Assembly (NCBI GenBank): GCA_034406715.1
Contig: CP137870.1
Coordinates: forward strand, 1,240,001 to 1,304,000
DNA length: 64,000 nt
From: Rhodotorula mucilaginosa
Lineage: Eukaryota > Basidiomycota > Microbotryomycetes > Sporidiobolales > Sporidiobolaceae
Direction of reading: 5' to 3'
The translations under genes were made by a program, and so were the position numbers. Positions within the stretch are counted from its first letter, which is position 1. Every line of letters starts with the position of its first letter. Below the pieces are notes generated by a model. The model was not told where the DNA came from, did no database searches, and saw nothing but the letters and a program-made list of their open reading frames with translations. Below are positions 33,945 through 45,832 of this stretch, one piece after another.

Positions 33945-35696
33945 ATGCTACTCTTGAGCGCAGCACTCGTGCTGCTACCGATTGTAACTGCTAGCCCGAC
34001 GCAACACCGCTTCATTGACCAGACCGAAACGTCTCCATCGACATCGCGGCATGGACACGCAGGTTCAGCAGCACGAGGCGACTGGAGACTGGAACCGGTG
34101 AGCTGCCAGAACCCTAAGAGGTCGAGACGAGAGCTGACTCGCAGATGTACGCAGGGGTACACGCCTTCCAGCCTCGGTCGAAAGGCGCCCGAGTTGAACA
34201 TGCCCGGCGGATTCTCGCGCAACATCCCCGAAGTGAGCAGGGCAGGCAGGCCAGAGCTTTAACAGCGAATGTTACTGACATCTGGATCACCCGCAGCGCA
34301 AGATCCACTCTCACAACGACTACTGGCGAGACGTGCCCGTGTACGAGGCCCTCTCGCACGGAGTCCGCTCGATCGAAGCCGACGTTTGGCTCAACCCGAA
34401 AGACCAGCGACTCTACGTAGGTCCTCTTTTCTTTCACCGCGCACGTGCTCACAAGAAAGACGAGATTGATCACGGTCTGTCACGGCGCAGGTCTCGCACA
34501 ATGTCGCCGCCCTGACGGCTGCAAGAACATTCGACGCGCTTTACGTTCAGCAGCTTGTCCGGCTCATCCAGCACGCCAACCTGCAAGACGAGCAGACCCA
34601 GTTCTTCAACGAGACCGATTACTACTCTCCGGATAATATTCGCGAACCACGGCGGCCCTGGACTGGGTGGGTTCACTTTCACAGCCGTTGAGCAATTACG
34701 TCGAGGCTGAGATTCGCCACCGGTCTCGCAGCTTCTGGGATGACGGGAACACGACCCCGATGCAGTTGCTCGTCGACATCGCAAGTCCCCACTCTTCATC
34801 ACGCTTACCGAGGTCCGAAAAGCTGATCTGCTCTGGGCGACCGCTCAGAAAACGCGCGGAGTCGAAACGGTCCAGGCGCTCGAGCGCGAACTGCGACCAC
34901 TCAGCAAACGAGGCTGGCTCGCGGGCTGGAACGAGTCGGCTGGATATATCCCAGGTCAGCGTTCTCTGCTCCGGATCATTGCCGTCGTTGCCCCGCTAAC
35001 AACGTGCCGATTCAGGACCGATCAAGGTCGTTCTGACCGGGAACGGCATCAACCACGAAATGCGAGCACTTCTCGCCCCTCAACCAGCTCGAAGCCTCTT
35101 CATGGACGCACGTGAGCTGGATGCTGTTCTCGCGACACCACAAAGCTCCTCGCTAACGAATCGCTCTGCAGCGCTTCTTCGCCTCGACGAGACCTGGACC
35201 GGAACCGACAACCGCACCTACGGCTGGACGCCCGAGCTCGCTCCGATGGCGTGAGTTTCATCGTATGCGCGCTCTTTGGCTGACCACTGTTGTATTCAGC
35301 GGCTGATCTGAAATCGACCCTTTCGCAGATCCACATCGTTCGCTTCCGTCACCAACTGGACTGGCCGAAACGAAATCACGCCCGACGAGAAGCAAGCGCT
35401 GAGCGACTTGCTCACTTCCGCGCAAGCGAGTGAGTCGTGCTCGTTCGCAAGGATGGGTGGGAGTACAACGAGTCGACGAGCTGACGGAGAACGTACGACC
35501 GCAGGAGGATTCGAAGTCCGACTCTGGTCTCCACCTCGCTGGCCCACGTATGCTCGGAATAGAGTGTGGCAGACTCTCTGGGAGCTGTAGGTCCTCTCTG
35601 GACCAGTAGTGCACATCTTCGAGGCTGACAGTCCCCGAAAACAGTGGCATTGACTGGCTCGACGCAGATGATCTCGAGGCGGCGGCTAATTTCTGA
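33945..35696 (+). CDS. AIM6: AIM6-like secreted PLC-like TIM-barrel protein
   Basis: 363 aa in eleven exons: 33945-34097, 34155-34232, 34297-34416, 34491-34666, 34732-34780, 34849-34954, 35016-35111, 35172-35250, 35329-35429, 35505-35586, 35645-35696. A signal peptide (MLLLSAALVLLPIVTASPTQ) is followed by the conserved RKIHSHNDYWRDVPVYEALS, HGVRSIEADVWL, LYVSHNVAAL, LLVDIKTRGVETVQALEREL, IKVVLTGNG, RLDETWTG and the ending LGIDWLDADDLEAAANF. This matches the AIM6 family, whose fold resembles PI-specific phospholipase C and glycerophosphodiesterases; the substrate is unknown. The intron at 34781-34848 has a GC donor (GCAAGT). Without it the frame appears broken, so the gene is intact only if this GC-AG intron is real. 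Confidence 0.82.
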
Positions 35697-36139
35697 GTCT
35701 CGCCTGCGCGCGAATGCGAGACCGGGCGCTAAGCTCTTATATATCCTTATCTGAATCGATGATCTTGCTCAGAACGCCGTTCCTCGAGCAAAGATCCGAG
35801 ACTGCTCGTTTCGGTACCGCACCGATCTCGCCGCGAACTTAATGCGACGAATCTGCTGAAGAACTCAACGGCCGGGTCGCCTTTGCGTACCGCTTGAAGG
35901 CGCTTCCGAGTCCTTACCGGCTCAGAACCATGCCGAGGGCGAATCTGCTGGCCGAAAAACTCTGAGAGAATGTGGGTGAGCCCGTGAGAGTATGAGTCTG
36001 AGCAGAGAAGCAGCTCCGCTCTGCGTCAAGACCCTCAGAGTTTTCTCTCACCGGATCGGAGGTGCTTGAACCACTGCTTTACACATACGGAGAGAGAGAG
36101 ACTGTCCGCTCGTGAAGAGACCCAAGTTTTCCTGAAAGT
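35697..36139. terminator. Convergent 3' region AIM6 / VOA1-like gene
   Basis: 443 nt between two converging stop codons, presumably holding both polyadenylation regions. An AT-rich stretch (CTTATATATCCTTATCTG) lies at about 35735-35752. No gene is seen. Confidence 0.4.
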
Positions 36140-37804
36140 CTACTGCTTGCTCGGGTCGATGCCGACCGATCCCGTCATCTTGGTCTCGAGTCCCTTGACC
36201 GTCTCGATCGAGAGGAGCGCCTGAGCCCCGACGATGACGGTTGGGATGAGGACAACGAACGTGATGAGGACGGCTGCAGGAGATGCGATCGGGTGGGTCA
36301 GCTCGCAAAGAAAGAAGAGCAAGAGAGGCTTCGGAGGAGAAAAGATCTGGTGACGCACCGACGATGAGAGCGGGTGAGAAGAGCGCGTAGCGGTGCAAGA
36401 GCCCGCTTCCGTCCTCGGGCTGGAAGATGCTCGTCCCGTTGTGGCCGTCCGTGTCGTTCCCACTGCTGCTGCCGCCCCTCTGGAACCCGTTCGAGACGTC
36501 GAGTACAGAGCCGTCCCATTCGCCGTGGCTGTACGGGTCGACGGCCGAAGCGTACTCGTCACTCGAGGCGGAGACCGGCTCGTCATCCTCATTCAGGGTC
36601 GCAGCGACGGGGACCGACGAGCCTTCAATCTCGGCGAGCATGTCGTCAAACGCCTCGGACTTGACGTGCTCTTCCTCGGCAATCTCTTCGAGCATTTCTT
36701 CGAGAGTTTCGTCGGAGGTGTCGGACGGCAAGAGCTGCTGACGTTTCGCGAGCTTCTTGGTGGTGGTGGTGGATGAGGAGAGTGAGGTCGGCAAGTCGGT
36801 CAGGAAGAAGGCGGAGTGGACGGGTGCAGTCGAGACGAGCTGGGCAACGTTCGAGTCTGAGCGCAGGAGAGGGCATCAGAGTCAGCCGACGGCGGGCATT
36901 CGACGAGAACGGGTGAGCACGAGCTGTTGCTCGTTCGACCCCACGTTACGTTGAGAAAAAGTCGACGGCCGAACTCACCGAGTCGCTGCAGCGCCCTTCG
37001 TCGCCACTCGTCCTCAGTCGACGCATCGTCACCACCCTCGAGCAAGCCCTCGAACCGGACAAACTGGACGGCCTCGCTCTTGCCCGGGCAACGCCGGAAC
37101 CTCCTCGCAATCTTGCCGACGGGCGCGACCGCCAACCGATCCGAGACATACGGCACGACCTGCACTGTCCCGCCGCTCTCTTGCGCTGCTCGCGCGGCTG
37201 ACCTGACGCCGTCCGGCGAGTCTGCGATCGAAGGGAAGCGAGCGAGATCGGAAGCGTGGAGCCCAGGTGCCGAGACGACGTAGAGTTTGTCGAGTTGGCA
37301 CAGTTCGGCGTCGTCCGTTCCGGTTTGAATGAGTCGTTGCTGCGAAGTTCTTGATGCCTGTTTGGGCGAAGCGGCGTCGAGTTCGGCGAGAGACGACGAG
37401 AGGCTGCGGGCGGGATGCGAGCAGAGTCAGCACTCGATCCCGCAGAAGCTTGGGGCGCGTGTCCACGATCTACGTGTCCCTCAGTGTCTGTCCTTTGTCC
37501 CGTGCGCGCCGCTATGGCCCCAGCGAGTGGAGTCACCGCAGTGCGTCAGTGACGACGACGGGTGTCGCTGTCTCCTCGAACGCAACACAGGGCCAGCGTT
37601 GACAGACATCGCAAGCAGCACCTGAGAATTCCACTCCAGCCACATCCCACGGCAGCCCCGCATCGCCCGAGTCCTTGAGCGAGCGAGCGAGCGAGTGACG
37701 GCTCACCTTGTCCGGCTCCACGCCAGGATCGGGTACGTGCCCGCAAACGCCTGGGCAGACGCGGCGGCAGCAATCACAGCCGTAACGGCAGCAGTCGCGT
37801 GCAT
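36140..37804 (-). CDS. V-ATPase assembly factor VOA1 / BIG1-like membrane protein
   Basis: 384 aa; exons 37804-37707, 37403-36979, 36856-36359, 36273-36140. A signal peptide (MHATAAVTAVIAAAASAQAF) leads directly into AGTYPILAWSRTSSLSSS, the start typical of BIG1/VOA1/Ac45 proteins. The lumenal part holds conserved-looking LDKLYVVSAPGLHASDLARF. After an acidic, low-complexity stalk there is a single membrane span (FSPALIVAVLITFVVLIPTV) and a short cytosolic tail. Yeast Voa1 and animal Ac45 share this layout and help assemble the V-ATPase Vo ring in the ER; Big1 affects beta-1,6-glucan. The lumenal domain is poorly conserved in this family, so orthology between VOA1 and BIG1 is left open. Intron 1 is long (about 300 nt). 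Confidence 0.72.
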
Positions 37805-38093
37805 CTCGGTGCGGAGTCGCTCTCCGTGAGGCCGAGAGAGTGAGATGCTGTGGGCAAGAGTCGTTGGCGGCGATGACGAGAATTTGCACCTCCCTCGAAA
37901 CTGGCGCTAAGCGGGCTATAGATCACATCAATTCGACTTAGTAGACCCTACGACAGTGCCCCTCCGGGGAGGGAAGAGATTGATCTCTTGCTGGCAAAAG
38001 TTCTCGCTTTTCGAGAGGAGCGCAACTGCGGCGCGCAGGAGGGATCGGATGTGGGAAGGACCCATTGAAAGATGCAGGGAGTGGTTGCCAGAG

Positions 38094-41000
38094 CTACTGA
38101 TGCAAGAATCGACACCGGTCGCCCCAGTCGCAGCCTTTCGGCGTCCGGAAGAACTTGCACGGCTGCGTCCGGTAATTCGCAAAGTTCTGCTGCTTCTGCG
38201 CTCTCGGCGCCGGCAGCGGCGGTTGACCAAACACGAGCTGCTGCTGTTGAGGCGGGGGTGGTGCCATGCTGGCGGGAGGTTGATAGCCGTTGTAGTTGTT
38301 CAGCTGCATCGGTATCGGAGGGCCCCAAGGTTGTGATCCGGGTGGCGGTGGCGCATAACCCTGGTATTGCTGCTGCACGGTACGGCACCACGTCAGCACA
38401 CATCCAAAAAGGAAAGCACAGGCAAAAGAGCGAGACAACGAACCTGCACGGGAGGATACCCGGCGCCGCCGCCGCCATACGGGAACTGGTTCGGAGCAGG
38501 CTGCCCGACACCGAGCGCCGACAAGTCGAGGTTCTGGAACTGAGGCGTGCTGGCCACGATGTGGGCAATCTGCGCCGGTTCAAAGTGACGCAGTTGCTCG
38601 AGCGCGGCAGAGTCGATCGCGACGGGAGGAGGCGGTGGCATCGCCGCCGCCGCCGCCGCGTCGACGTGGTGTTGTTGCGGCGTCGCCGCGTCCGGCGCGA
38701 GTTGACCGAGCAAGTTTGCGATCATGTCGTTCGAAGCGACGTTGCCCGACGGCGGCTGGCCCAACTGCGCCCGCGCGACCGTGTTGTGGTAGGCCGGATC
38801 GTCGGCCAGGTCCGGATGCAGCCCGAGCGTCTTGACGTCCGCGTCGTCGACGACCGGCTCGTCCGCGACCAACTCTTCGCTCGGAGACTCGGGCGGCGGC
38901 GCAGTCGTCGAAGCGAGGTCGACTTCCATGGTCGCCGCCTCGCGAGCTTCTTGGATCGCAACCTGGGCCGACTGCTTCGGTTCGTGCAGGGGAGCAAACT
39001 CGGGCAAGTCGGGAATCTCGACAGCTGCCGTCCGCACTTGGTCAGCGCACAATTACAAGAAACAGCACGAGAACGAGCCTTTGAACAGACTCACCCGGAG
39101 GCTCGTACCACTCCAGCTCGGGTTCCCACTCTTCGTCCTCGTCGTCGAGGTGCATCCCGAGCGTCTGACCTTCCTGCTCCTCCATGAGGTGGTGCTGCTC
39201 GCCGCCAATCTCCTGCGTGACGTTGAAGCAAGCAATCAGCTCAAGAGCCAGCCAGGAGAACCTTCCGTTCCCCAAACGCACCTCGGATGCGGCCTGCTTG
39301 GCCGACAACTCGCGCGCCTCGATCTCGCGAATCTTGCACAGATCCGCATCGTCCGCGGGCCAGTGCACCTTCTTCTTCTGCTTCTGCTTCGGAGCCGCTG
39401 CCCCCGCTGCTGGTGCTGCCGCGGCGTTACCGCCCTGAGAAACGGTCGAAGCGGCTTCGGCAGTTGTCGTCGAGGCCGCCTTCGACATTTGCGAGATGGC
39501 GGCCATGAACGCGGGGAGAGCCGGAGCGGCAGGCGGAACCTTTTTGAAGCTCGGTAGTGGAGCTTTTGGAATCGTGGGAGCTATAGTCGCTTTCTTGACG
39601 GTGTTGGAAGACGGAGGAGGAGGCGGAGGCGTCGCCGACGTCTTGACCTTCTTGGCCGGAACTGTTTGCCCGCGCCCCCGAGTCTTGTCAGTAAGGCACA
39701 CATCGGCGACATGGGAAAGTACCATCCGGAAACTCACCATCTGTCGAGTCCGCTTTGCGTTTCGGAGCCGTCGCAGTGGAAGGTGTCGAGATCGACGAAT
39801 GCGCGCGTTCCTGGACCTTTTGCCACTTGGCGACGAGGTGCGTCGCCGCCGACTTGACCGCTACGTCCATATCGAAAGTCAGTGACAAGTCTAGACGACG
39901 AGGAGCAAAGTCGAACGTACCTCCGTCGGCAGCCTTTTCGCTGATCGACTTGACACGCTTAGGGATCTTTTTGAACTCGATCAAGTGGCCGTACTCGACC
40001 GGGAGCTTGGCGAGAACCTGTTTCATGGGAAGATGCAAGTCCAGCGTCAGTAAAGAGTGCGTGAGTGGCCCCGTGTGACTGCTGAAAGCGAGCGCTTCGT
40101 GAGGTGCCCGAGTGGCGGGAGAAGCGCCTCCAATCTCTCCGAGTCTATTTCAACCTTCGGAACAGCGCGGACTATGCGGCCTTTGTAAGGAGTGGTCTTT
40201 TTGCACATCGAGAGAAGAGAGACACGCAAAGTCTGCTGCATGCGCGACGAGCCCCCCATGTCTTTCGTCCGCGCCGAGAGCGCGTTATTCGGAGGTCACG
40301 GAAGACAGACCGCTTCGGCTGAACTCGAGATCCGGCATCCACACGAGCAAGACGAGCACGAAAAGCCTTGTCGCTCTCCGCTTTCGTGCCAAGACCGAGA
40401 ACAAGGAAGGGGAAGGGGAAAACAAAAACTCACCTGCAGCACCAGCACGAGCGTCGCCTGCTCAAGTTCCTTGCGCCTGCGGTCCTTTTCGCTCGTCCCG
40501 CTGCCGCCGCTGCCACCTTTCTCGCGCAGGACGGCCTTGCTCGCGCCTTCCAGCCACGCCTGAAGCAAATCGAGCGCGTCGCTCTTGATCCCGGCCATTT
40601 GCTGCTGCTGTTGTTGGTCGTCCCCGTGCTCTTTTCCTTTGCCCTTGCTGCCCGTAGTCGTCGTGGTCGAAGAAGCCGGCTTGCCTTGCCCGGTCTCGAG
40701 AAAGACGCGCCAGAACTCGTCCTTGGCGTACTTGAGCAACGCCTTGAGGACTTCGGCCCTCCCTTCGGGCGGGACGTCGCTCGTGTCCCCCCACGGCGAG
40801 TCGGCGCGAGACTCGTGCGAGAAGAAGCGCAAGTCTTTGAGCAGTTTCGGCGCCGTCGCGAGCGGCGAGGCTTGCAGTCGTTTCGCCGAGAGCAGGGTCC
40901 GCACGCTGGGCAAGATCTGCTGCCACTCTTCCGGGTCGTATTCGTGTTTGACGGGAGGGGCGGGTGGTGGAGCAGGGGAAGCGGAAGGCGGACGCTGCTT

Positions 41001-41720
41001 GGCGCGAACGACGCCCGAGGAGGTTCCGTTGGCCTTTTTCAGAGTCGAAGACGAGCTCTTCGAAGAAGAAGACGACGACGACTTGGGACCTTTGGAAGAC
41101 GCGACTGGTGGCGCTGGCGGAGGTGGCGAAGCCGAAGTCGAAGGGGTCGAAGCGATCGAGAAACTCTGCGGCTGCTGCACCTGACTCGGCGTGATGGTCG
41201 CGGGCGCAATCCCTCCTTGGTGACTCTGCAACAGCTCGGCCTGCTGTCGCGGGTCGAGGAACCCCGGATGTTGCTGCACGACGCCACGCTGCTGTTGGTG
41301 GATCGCGGCTTGGACGGCCAGAGTCGAAGCGGGAGGAACACCCACTCCGGCTGGGAAAGTCGGATACGAAGGCGGGACGGACGAAGTCGACGCGATCGGC
41401 GGGAACGAACCGCTCGCGCTAAAGGGCGAGAGGTGATTCGAGTAGACTTGTGAGAACGGCGCGACCGTGGCAGAGTACGTGGGGAGCGGGGACGAGACTC
41501 GACTCCCGGTGGCGCTTTCCCCTTGGGCAGGTTGGAACGATTGGTAGAGGCCGTCGGCGGACGGCGGGCGGAACGTCGTCGTCGCGTCATCGACGACCGA
41601 GTACGCGTCGCTCGCGTCGACGTTCATGGCTGACGGGTCCGCGAACGACGGCTCGAACGCCGACATCTGTTCGTCAAACAGGCTCGTCTCTTGAGGAGCG
41701 TAATGACCGTTGAACGACAT
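38094..41720 (-). CDS. PPP1R10: PNUTS-like PP1 regulatory subunit (TFIIS-N, RVxF motif, CCCH finger)
   Basis: 954 aa; exons 41720-40434, 40017-39921, 39860-39738, 39661-39282, 39212-39095, 39024-38444, 38372-38094. A long Ser/Pro/Gln-rich N-terminus precedes a helical TFIIS N-terminal (LW)-type domain, ending in LVLVLQVLAKLPVEYGHLIE and FKKIPKRVKSISEKAADG. A basic stretch then carries KQKKKVHWPADDADLCKIRE (about residues 595-614), where KVHW fits the RVxF motif that docks protein phosphatase 1. The C-terminus is one CCCH zinc finger (CKFFRTPKGCDWGDRCRFLH, C-x8-C-x5-C-x3-H). This order, TFIIS-N then PP1 motif then CCCH, is that of metazoan PNUTS, which dephosphorylates RNA polymerase II and Spt5 at termination. 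Intron 1 is 416 nt, much longer than the others. Its start diverges from the LDB gene. Confidence 0.82.
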
Positions 41721-42823
41721 CGTTTCCGGGGCTCTTTGGTTTCGCGCCGTAAGTCCTTCGACGCTGTATCGAGTTTCCGGGCGTTCCGTCGAGCGAGTTG
41801 GCTAGAGCTCAGATCGCGCGGACGAGCTTCGAAACCAGACGCGGACTTGAGTAACCGGCCGAGAGAGAAGGTTGATCGACCTGCAGAAGGGCACCCCTAG
41901 CCGGCCAGGAAGAGCAAGTGAGTCAGAACCGCACTCCAAGAAGCATAACACAGATATGCTCGTGTCGCTGGGCGCGTGCGCCTCAAAAATTCCTGCAAGA
42001 GGGGACTCGGCATACGGGCCAAACTCCGCGGCGTTCCGACTGTAAAGCCACGTCACTCGACAAGCCACACGCACTCGCCCACTGTAGCACGCCTCGAACG
42101 CCCATATAGACAAGCGTTCCATGGACCCTTGTGCTCCGTGGTGTTGCTCCCTGGCCGCTTCAGTCTCACCTCTTGGCTGGAACGAAAAGACAGGGGGCAC
42201 CGGAAGAGGTGGTCCCAAGGTCAAGCTGCAGCACACGAACAAAGTCAGCGGACGGGTCGAGACCGGGTGCAAGCAGTTCAGACGAGCTCACTCGATAGAT
42301 CTTGGTCGTTTCCGGTCGCGCACGAGGCGTTGTTGGACGGGAGGATGAAGCACGCCGAGGGTGCGGGTTGCTGCTCAGTCCAGACCAGGGCTCGGGTTCG
42401 GTCCAGGAGGCCTGGAACGAAGGGGACCAAGACAGAGTCTACTACAAGCAGAAGGTGCGCCCCGCCTTGCGCGCGCGCGAGAGTTGGCGGTGAGGAGGCC
42501 GGGTCACGGAGCAGAAGTGACACGAGTTTCCGGTTGATGGCCGTGAGCTCTTCGGAGGGGGCCAGACGTGCGGGCTTTCTGTTCCGCGCGGTTCTAATTC
42601 CCGCGTGTTCCTTCCGTAGCAACACAGTTGCCCTTATGAGAGCGGTGCGGTAGAGTTCAGTCGAGAAAGAGGTTCGAGGAGCGGGCAGCGGCGCGCTTCT
42701 TTGCTTCAACGCAAACGCGACTTGTGCGAAAGGCGAAAGGGGCGATCGAGAGAGTCGGCTTGCTCGGCTCGACGACAAAGGCTATGCAGAGGCTGAGTGC
42801 ATAGGGAATCGATTGCCGCTCGA
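41721..42823. promoter_or_regulatory. Divergent intergenic region PNUTS-like / LDB-like
   Basis: About 1.1 kb between two divergent transcription-regulator genes. Long upstream regions are usual for regulators. Open frames here are not supported by splice sites or homology, and no RNA gene is visible. Confidence 0.45.
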
Positions 42824-45630
42824 ATGCACGCCCGTCCGCCGCAACCCGTCGGCGGACCTGCTCCTCCTCCTCCCGGTTCACTCCCCACTCCGGCGACTCA
42901 ACCTCCTCACTACGCCCAACACTACCAGAGCCAGTATCAGCACCAGCAGCACCAGCAGCAGCAGCCACCTAGGGGTGCCAACGGGACGGCCATGCCCGGG
43001 CAGATGATCGGACCGTCGCACCCTTCGCATCCGCAACACGCTGCCTGGATCGCGCACCACCACCACCAGCAACAACTCGCAGCACAAGGTTCGTCCCCCT
43101 TTCCTTCTCTCCATGCACGGAAGGGTGGTGAAGGCTTATCGCTGCCCCCGAAACAGGACTGCCGAATCCGCCGCCGCACCTGCAAGGACCGCCGCCATCA
43201 GCAGCAACCTCGACGAGAATGGCCCACGCTGCTGCCAACGGAGGAACCGCCGCTCCGTACGGGAGCACCTTTGTCCAAGTGCCGCCACCGCCTTCGCCCG
43301 TCGGCGCCTCACCCCGGATGCCACCCGGCCAGCTTCAACAACTCGGCGGCGGAATGCACCCCTCAGGGCCGGGGATGATGCCGCTAGCCTCTCAGCAGCA
43401 GCAGCAACAACAACAACAACAACAACAGTATGGGCAGTATCACCAACATGGTCAACAACAAATCGCCCCTCCCGCGCGGTCCATCCCATCCGCAGCCGGC
43501 ATCCGTCCCCTCTCATCCCTCGCAACCAGTCCGCCACACGCCAACCTCCACAATCCGAACGCGTCTCCCTTTCCGCAGTACGCCATCTCGGCGAGCAGTT
43601 CGCAGTCGCCAGCACTCGGACACCGACAGAGCATCTCGGGGGGTCCTCTTCCTCCTCCTCCTCCGCAGTTCGTCGGACAACCTCAGCAGCCAGCCGGTCC
43701 TCGTCAACATCTCGTCCGACAAAGTCTCGCACCACAACCCAACACACTCCTCGCCGCTCACGTCGCCGTGAACGGGTGCGTATCCTCTCCAGTAAAGTTA
43801 GAGCAAGATGACTGACCGTCTCAAACGAGCAGCACCGGACCGATCACGGCAACTTCTGCACCCTCCGGTCCAGCACTGTCTCGCCTCGCAGCTCTAAACG
43901 AAGCCCTACAACTCGCACTCGAGGTGCGCTCCAGACTTCCCGAGTCGTCAAACCGACGGCCGTGACCCCGAACAAACGACCGGGTTGGCTGATCTCCCTA
44001 AATTCCTCTGCCCACACAGAGTGACTCGCCCCTCGAAGCGCTCCGGATAGCGGTCGCAGATCATTTTACCGATACCGGCGTCGTCAAGATCGGTCTCTTT
44101 GATTCAGCGACTCCGATGAGCAAGGTCTTCGGTAAGAAACGCCCTACAAGATGCCCAAGCCGCCTCCTGACAAATCCCCCCGTTCGCAGAAATCCCGTGC
44201 TCGGCCTTTCCGCGGTTCCAACACATCAACCACCTCCTCGGCGCCATCTCTTCGACTTTCCAACCCTGCCTCGTGCGCGAATTCCGCCTCACGACGCCCG
44301 ACCCTTCCAATCCTCCTCCTCGCTCGGCTTCGCCCCTCCTCGTCGGTGGCCCACCGCCGAGCGCGACCTTCCCCGCCGTCCACATCGGCTACCTCCTCCG
44401 TTCCGAAGACGCCATCTGGTCCTCGCGCTTCCACGACGGCGCGCGCGTCGACCTCCGCGGCGCGTTGACCCTCCATCTCATGTTCAAAGACCTCGGGAAC
44501 GGCGCCGCCGGCTTGAGGATCGAGAGTCTCGAGTTTGACGCGCGCGGGTTCGAGGAATCGGTCCCGAGGTCGGTTTTGGCCAACTTGGAGAGGGCGCTGT
44601 CGGCCGCGATGGCGGACGCGACGTCGGCCAAGGCGGCGCTCAATGCGGCGGCTGTTGCTCCCCCTTCGACTTCAACTTTGGACGACACGGTGACAGCCAA
44701 GGACGAAGAGACCGAAAACAATGCGAACGGTTCTTCTTCGAGGCGGAGGGGCGCGTCGGCCAAGGCGCAACAACAAGCTCGCGGGATGAACACTCGCCGA
44801 CGGAGCGCAGCGACCAAGGCGGAACTCGTGACTGACGGCGCGTTACCACCAGTGGAAGGAGGCTCGGGCGCCGCCGCCGCTCCCGCTGCTCAGGACTCGA
44901 AGACGCCTTCTGCCTCGTCGTCGTCGACGACGACCACAGCGGCGACAGGGACAGCGAGCGAGAACAAAGCCCAGAACGGGGATGCGATCGAGAACTTGCG
45001 CGACCGCGATCGCGTCGCACCGAGTCCGGTTGGCCCGTTCGGCGTGACCGAGATGGGCATGCGGTGCCTCGAGGTGGGTCACTTGGCCCAGTCTCTAATC
45101 ACCTCGGAAGCTTTATAGAGCTGACTTCTTCTCTTGCTTGGAACCGACTAGATCGCGGAATCGGTCGCGCAGTTGCAGAACCTGATTGCTTTCTCGCTCG
45201 AGTCTGGCTTTGGTCCGATCGGTGAGAAAGGCCCTTTCTTTGCCATTTCTCGACCTCGAGCCTGACACCCGCAACGGCCCTGGCTGCAGACGCTCTGTCC
45301 CGCTACGCCGACATGCACCGCTCCGGCGTCTTTGCTCCACCGAGTGATCGTGGACTCGCGGCGGCGGCCGCGGCAGCAAGACCAGAAGGCGGCGTGTACA
45401 ACGGCCCCGGTCCGGTGCAGCAAGCCTTTGCCGCCCATCCCGGTCTCGGTGGCGACATTGGCGGTAACAGTCTCGGCCCGGGTCCAGAGATGGTCAGCTT
45501 GAAGCGCGGAGCGCCACCGCCCTTGAACGTGCCCACCTCGGCGGCGATCGAGATGATGGATCGAGACTTGCCGAGTCCGCAAAAAGTGCCGCGCGTGACA
45601 GCTGGGCGCGGTCGGGGTCGAGGGCGCTGA
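42824..45630 (+). CDS. LIM-domain-binding (LDB/PtaB/Mfg1-type) transcription co-regulator
   Basis: 793 aa; exons 42824-43088, 43157-43775, 43833-43923, 44020-44131, 44190-45073, 45152-45221, 45290-45630. The N-terminal third is Gln/Pro/His-rich and includes a Gln run at about 43394-43430. The conserved domain reads LFDSATPMSKVFEIPCSAFP, RFQHINHLLGAISSTFQ, FPAVHIGYLLRSEDAIWSSR, FHDGARVDLRGALTLHLMF and, after a long insert, MGMRCLEIAESVAQLQNLI. This is the LDB-type dimerisation domain found in animal Ldb1, Aspergillus PtaB and yeast Mfg1. In fungi these act with FLO8-type factors in adhesion and filamentous growth. The tail is an RG-rich RVTAGRGRGRGR. It converges on the trehalase gene. Confidence 0.85.
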
Positions 45631-45832
45631 AGCCTACAGTGTGGAGACTTCGTTGTACTGAATAGGCGCGCCGTTTTCTCTCTCTCGCTTGTTGTCAAAA
45701 CTCGAGTTGTAATTCTCTTTTCGCGGATCAAAAGATCAAAGGCTATAGTTCTTGGACGAGAGATTTTGTATATATATGTGTGGGTCTGGTGATATATAAA
45801 AGGGAAGTGTCTTGTGTCGCGCGATAATTGAA

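Noticed and set aside
33945-35696. AIM6-like gene as a pseudogene because of apparent frame changes
   Set aside because: All exons join in phase once a GTGGGT and a GC-AG intron are accepted, and the joined sequence restores conserved family motifs.
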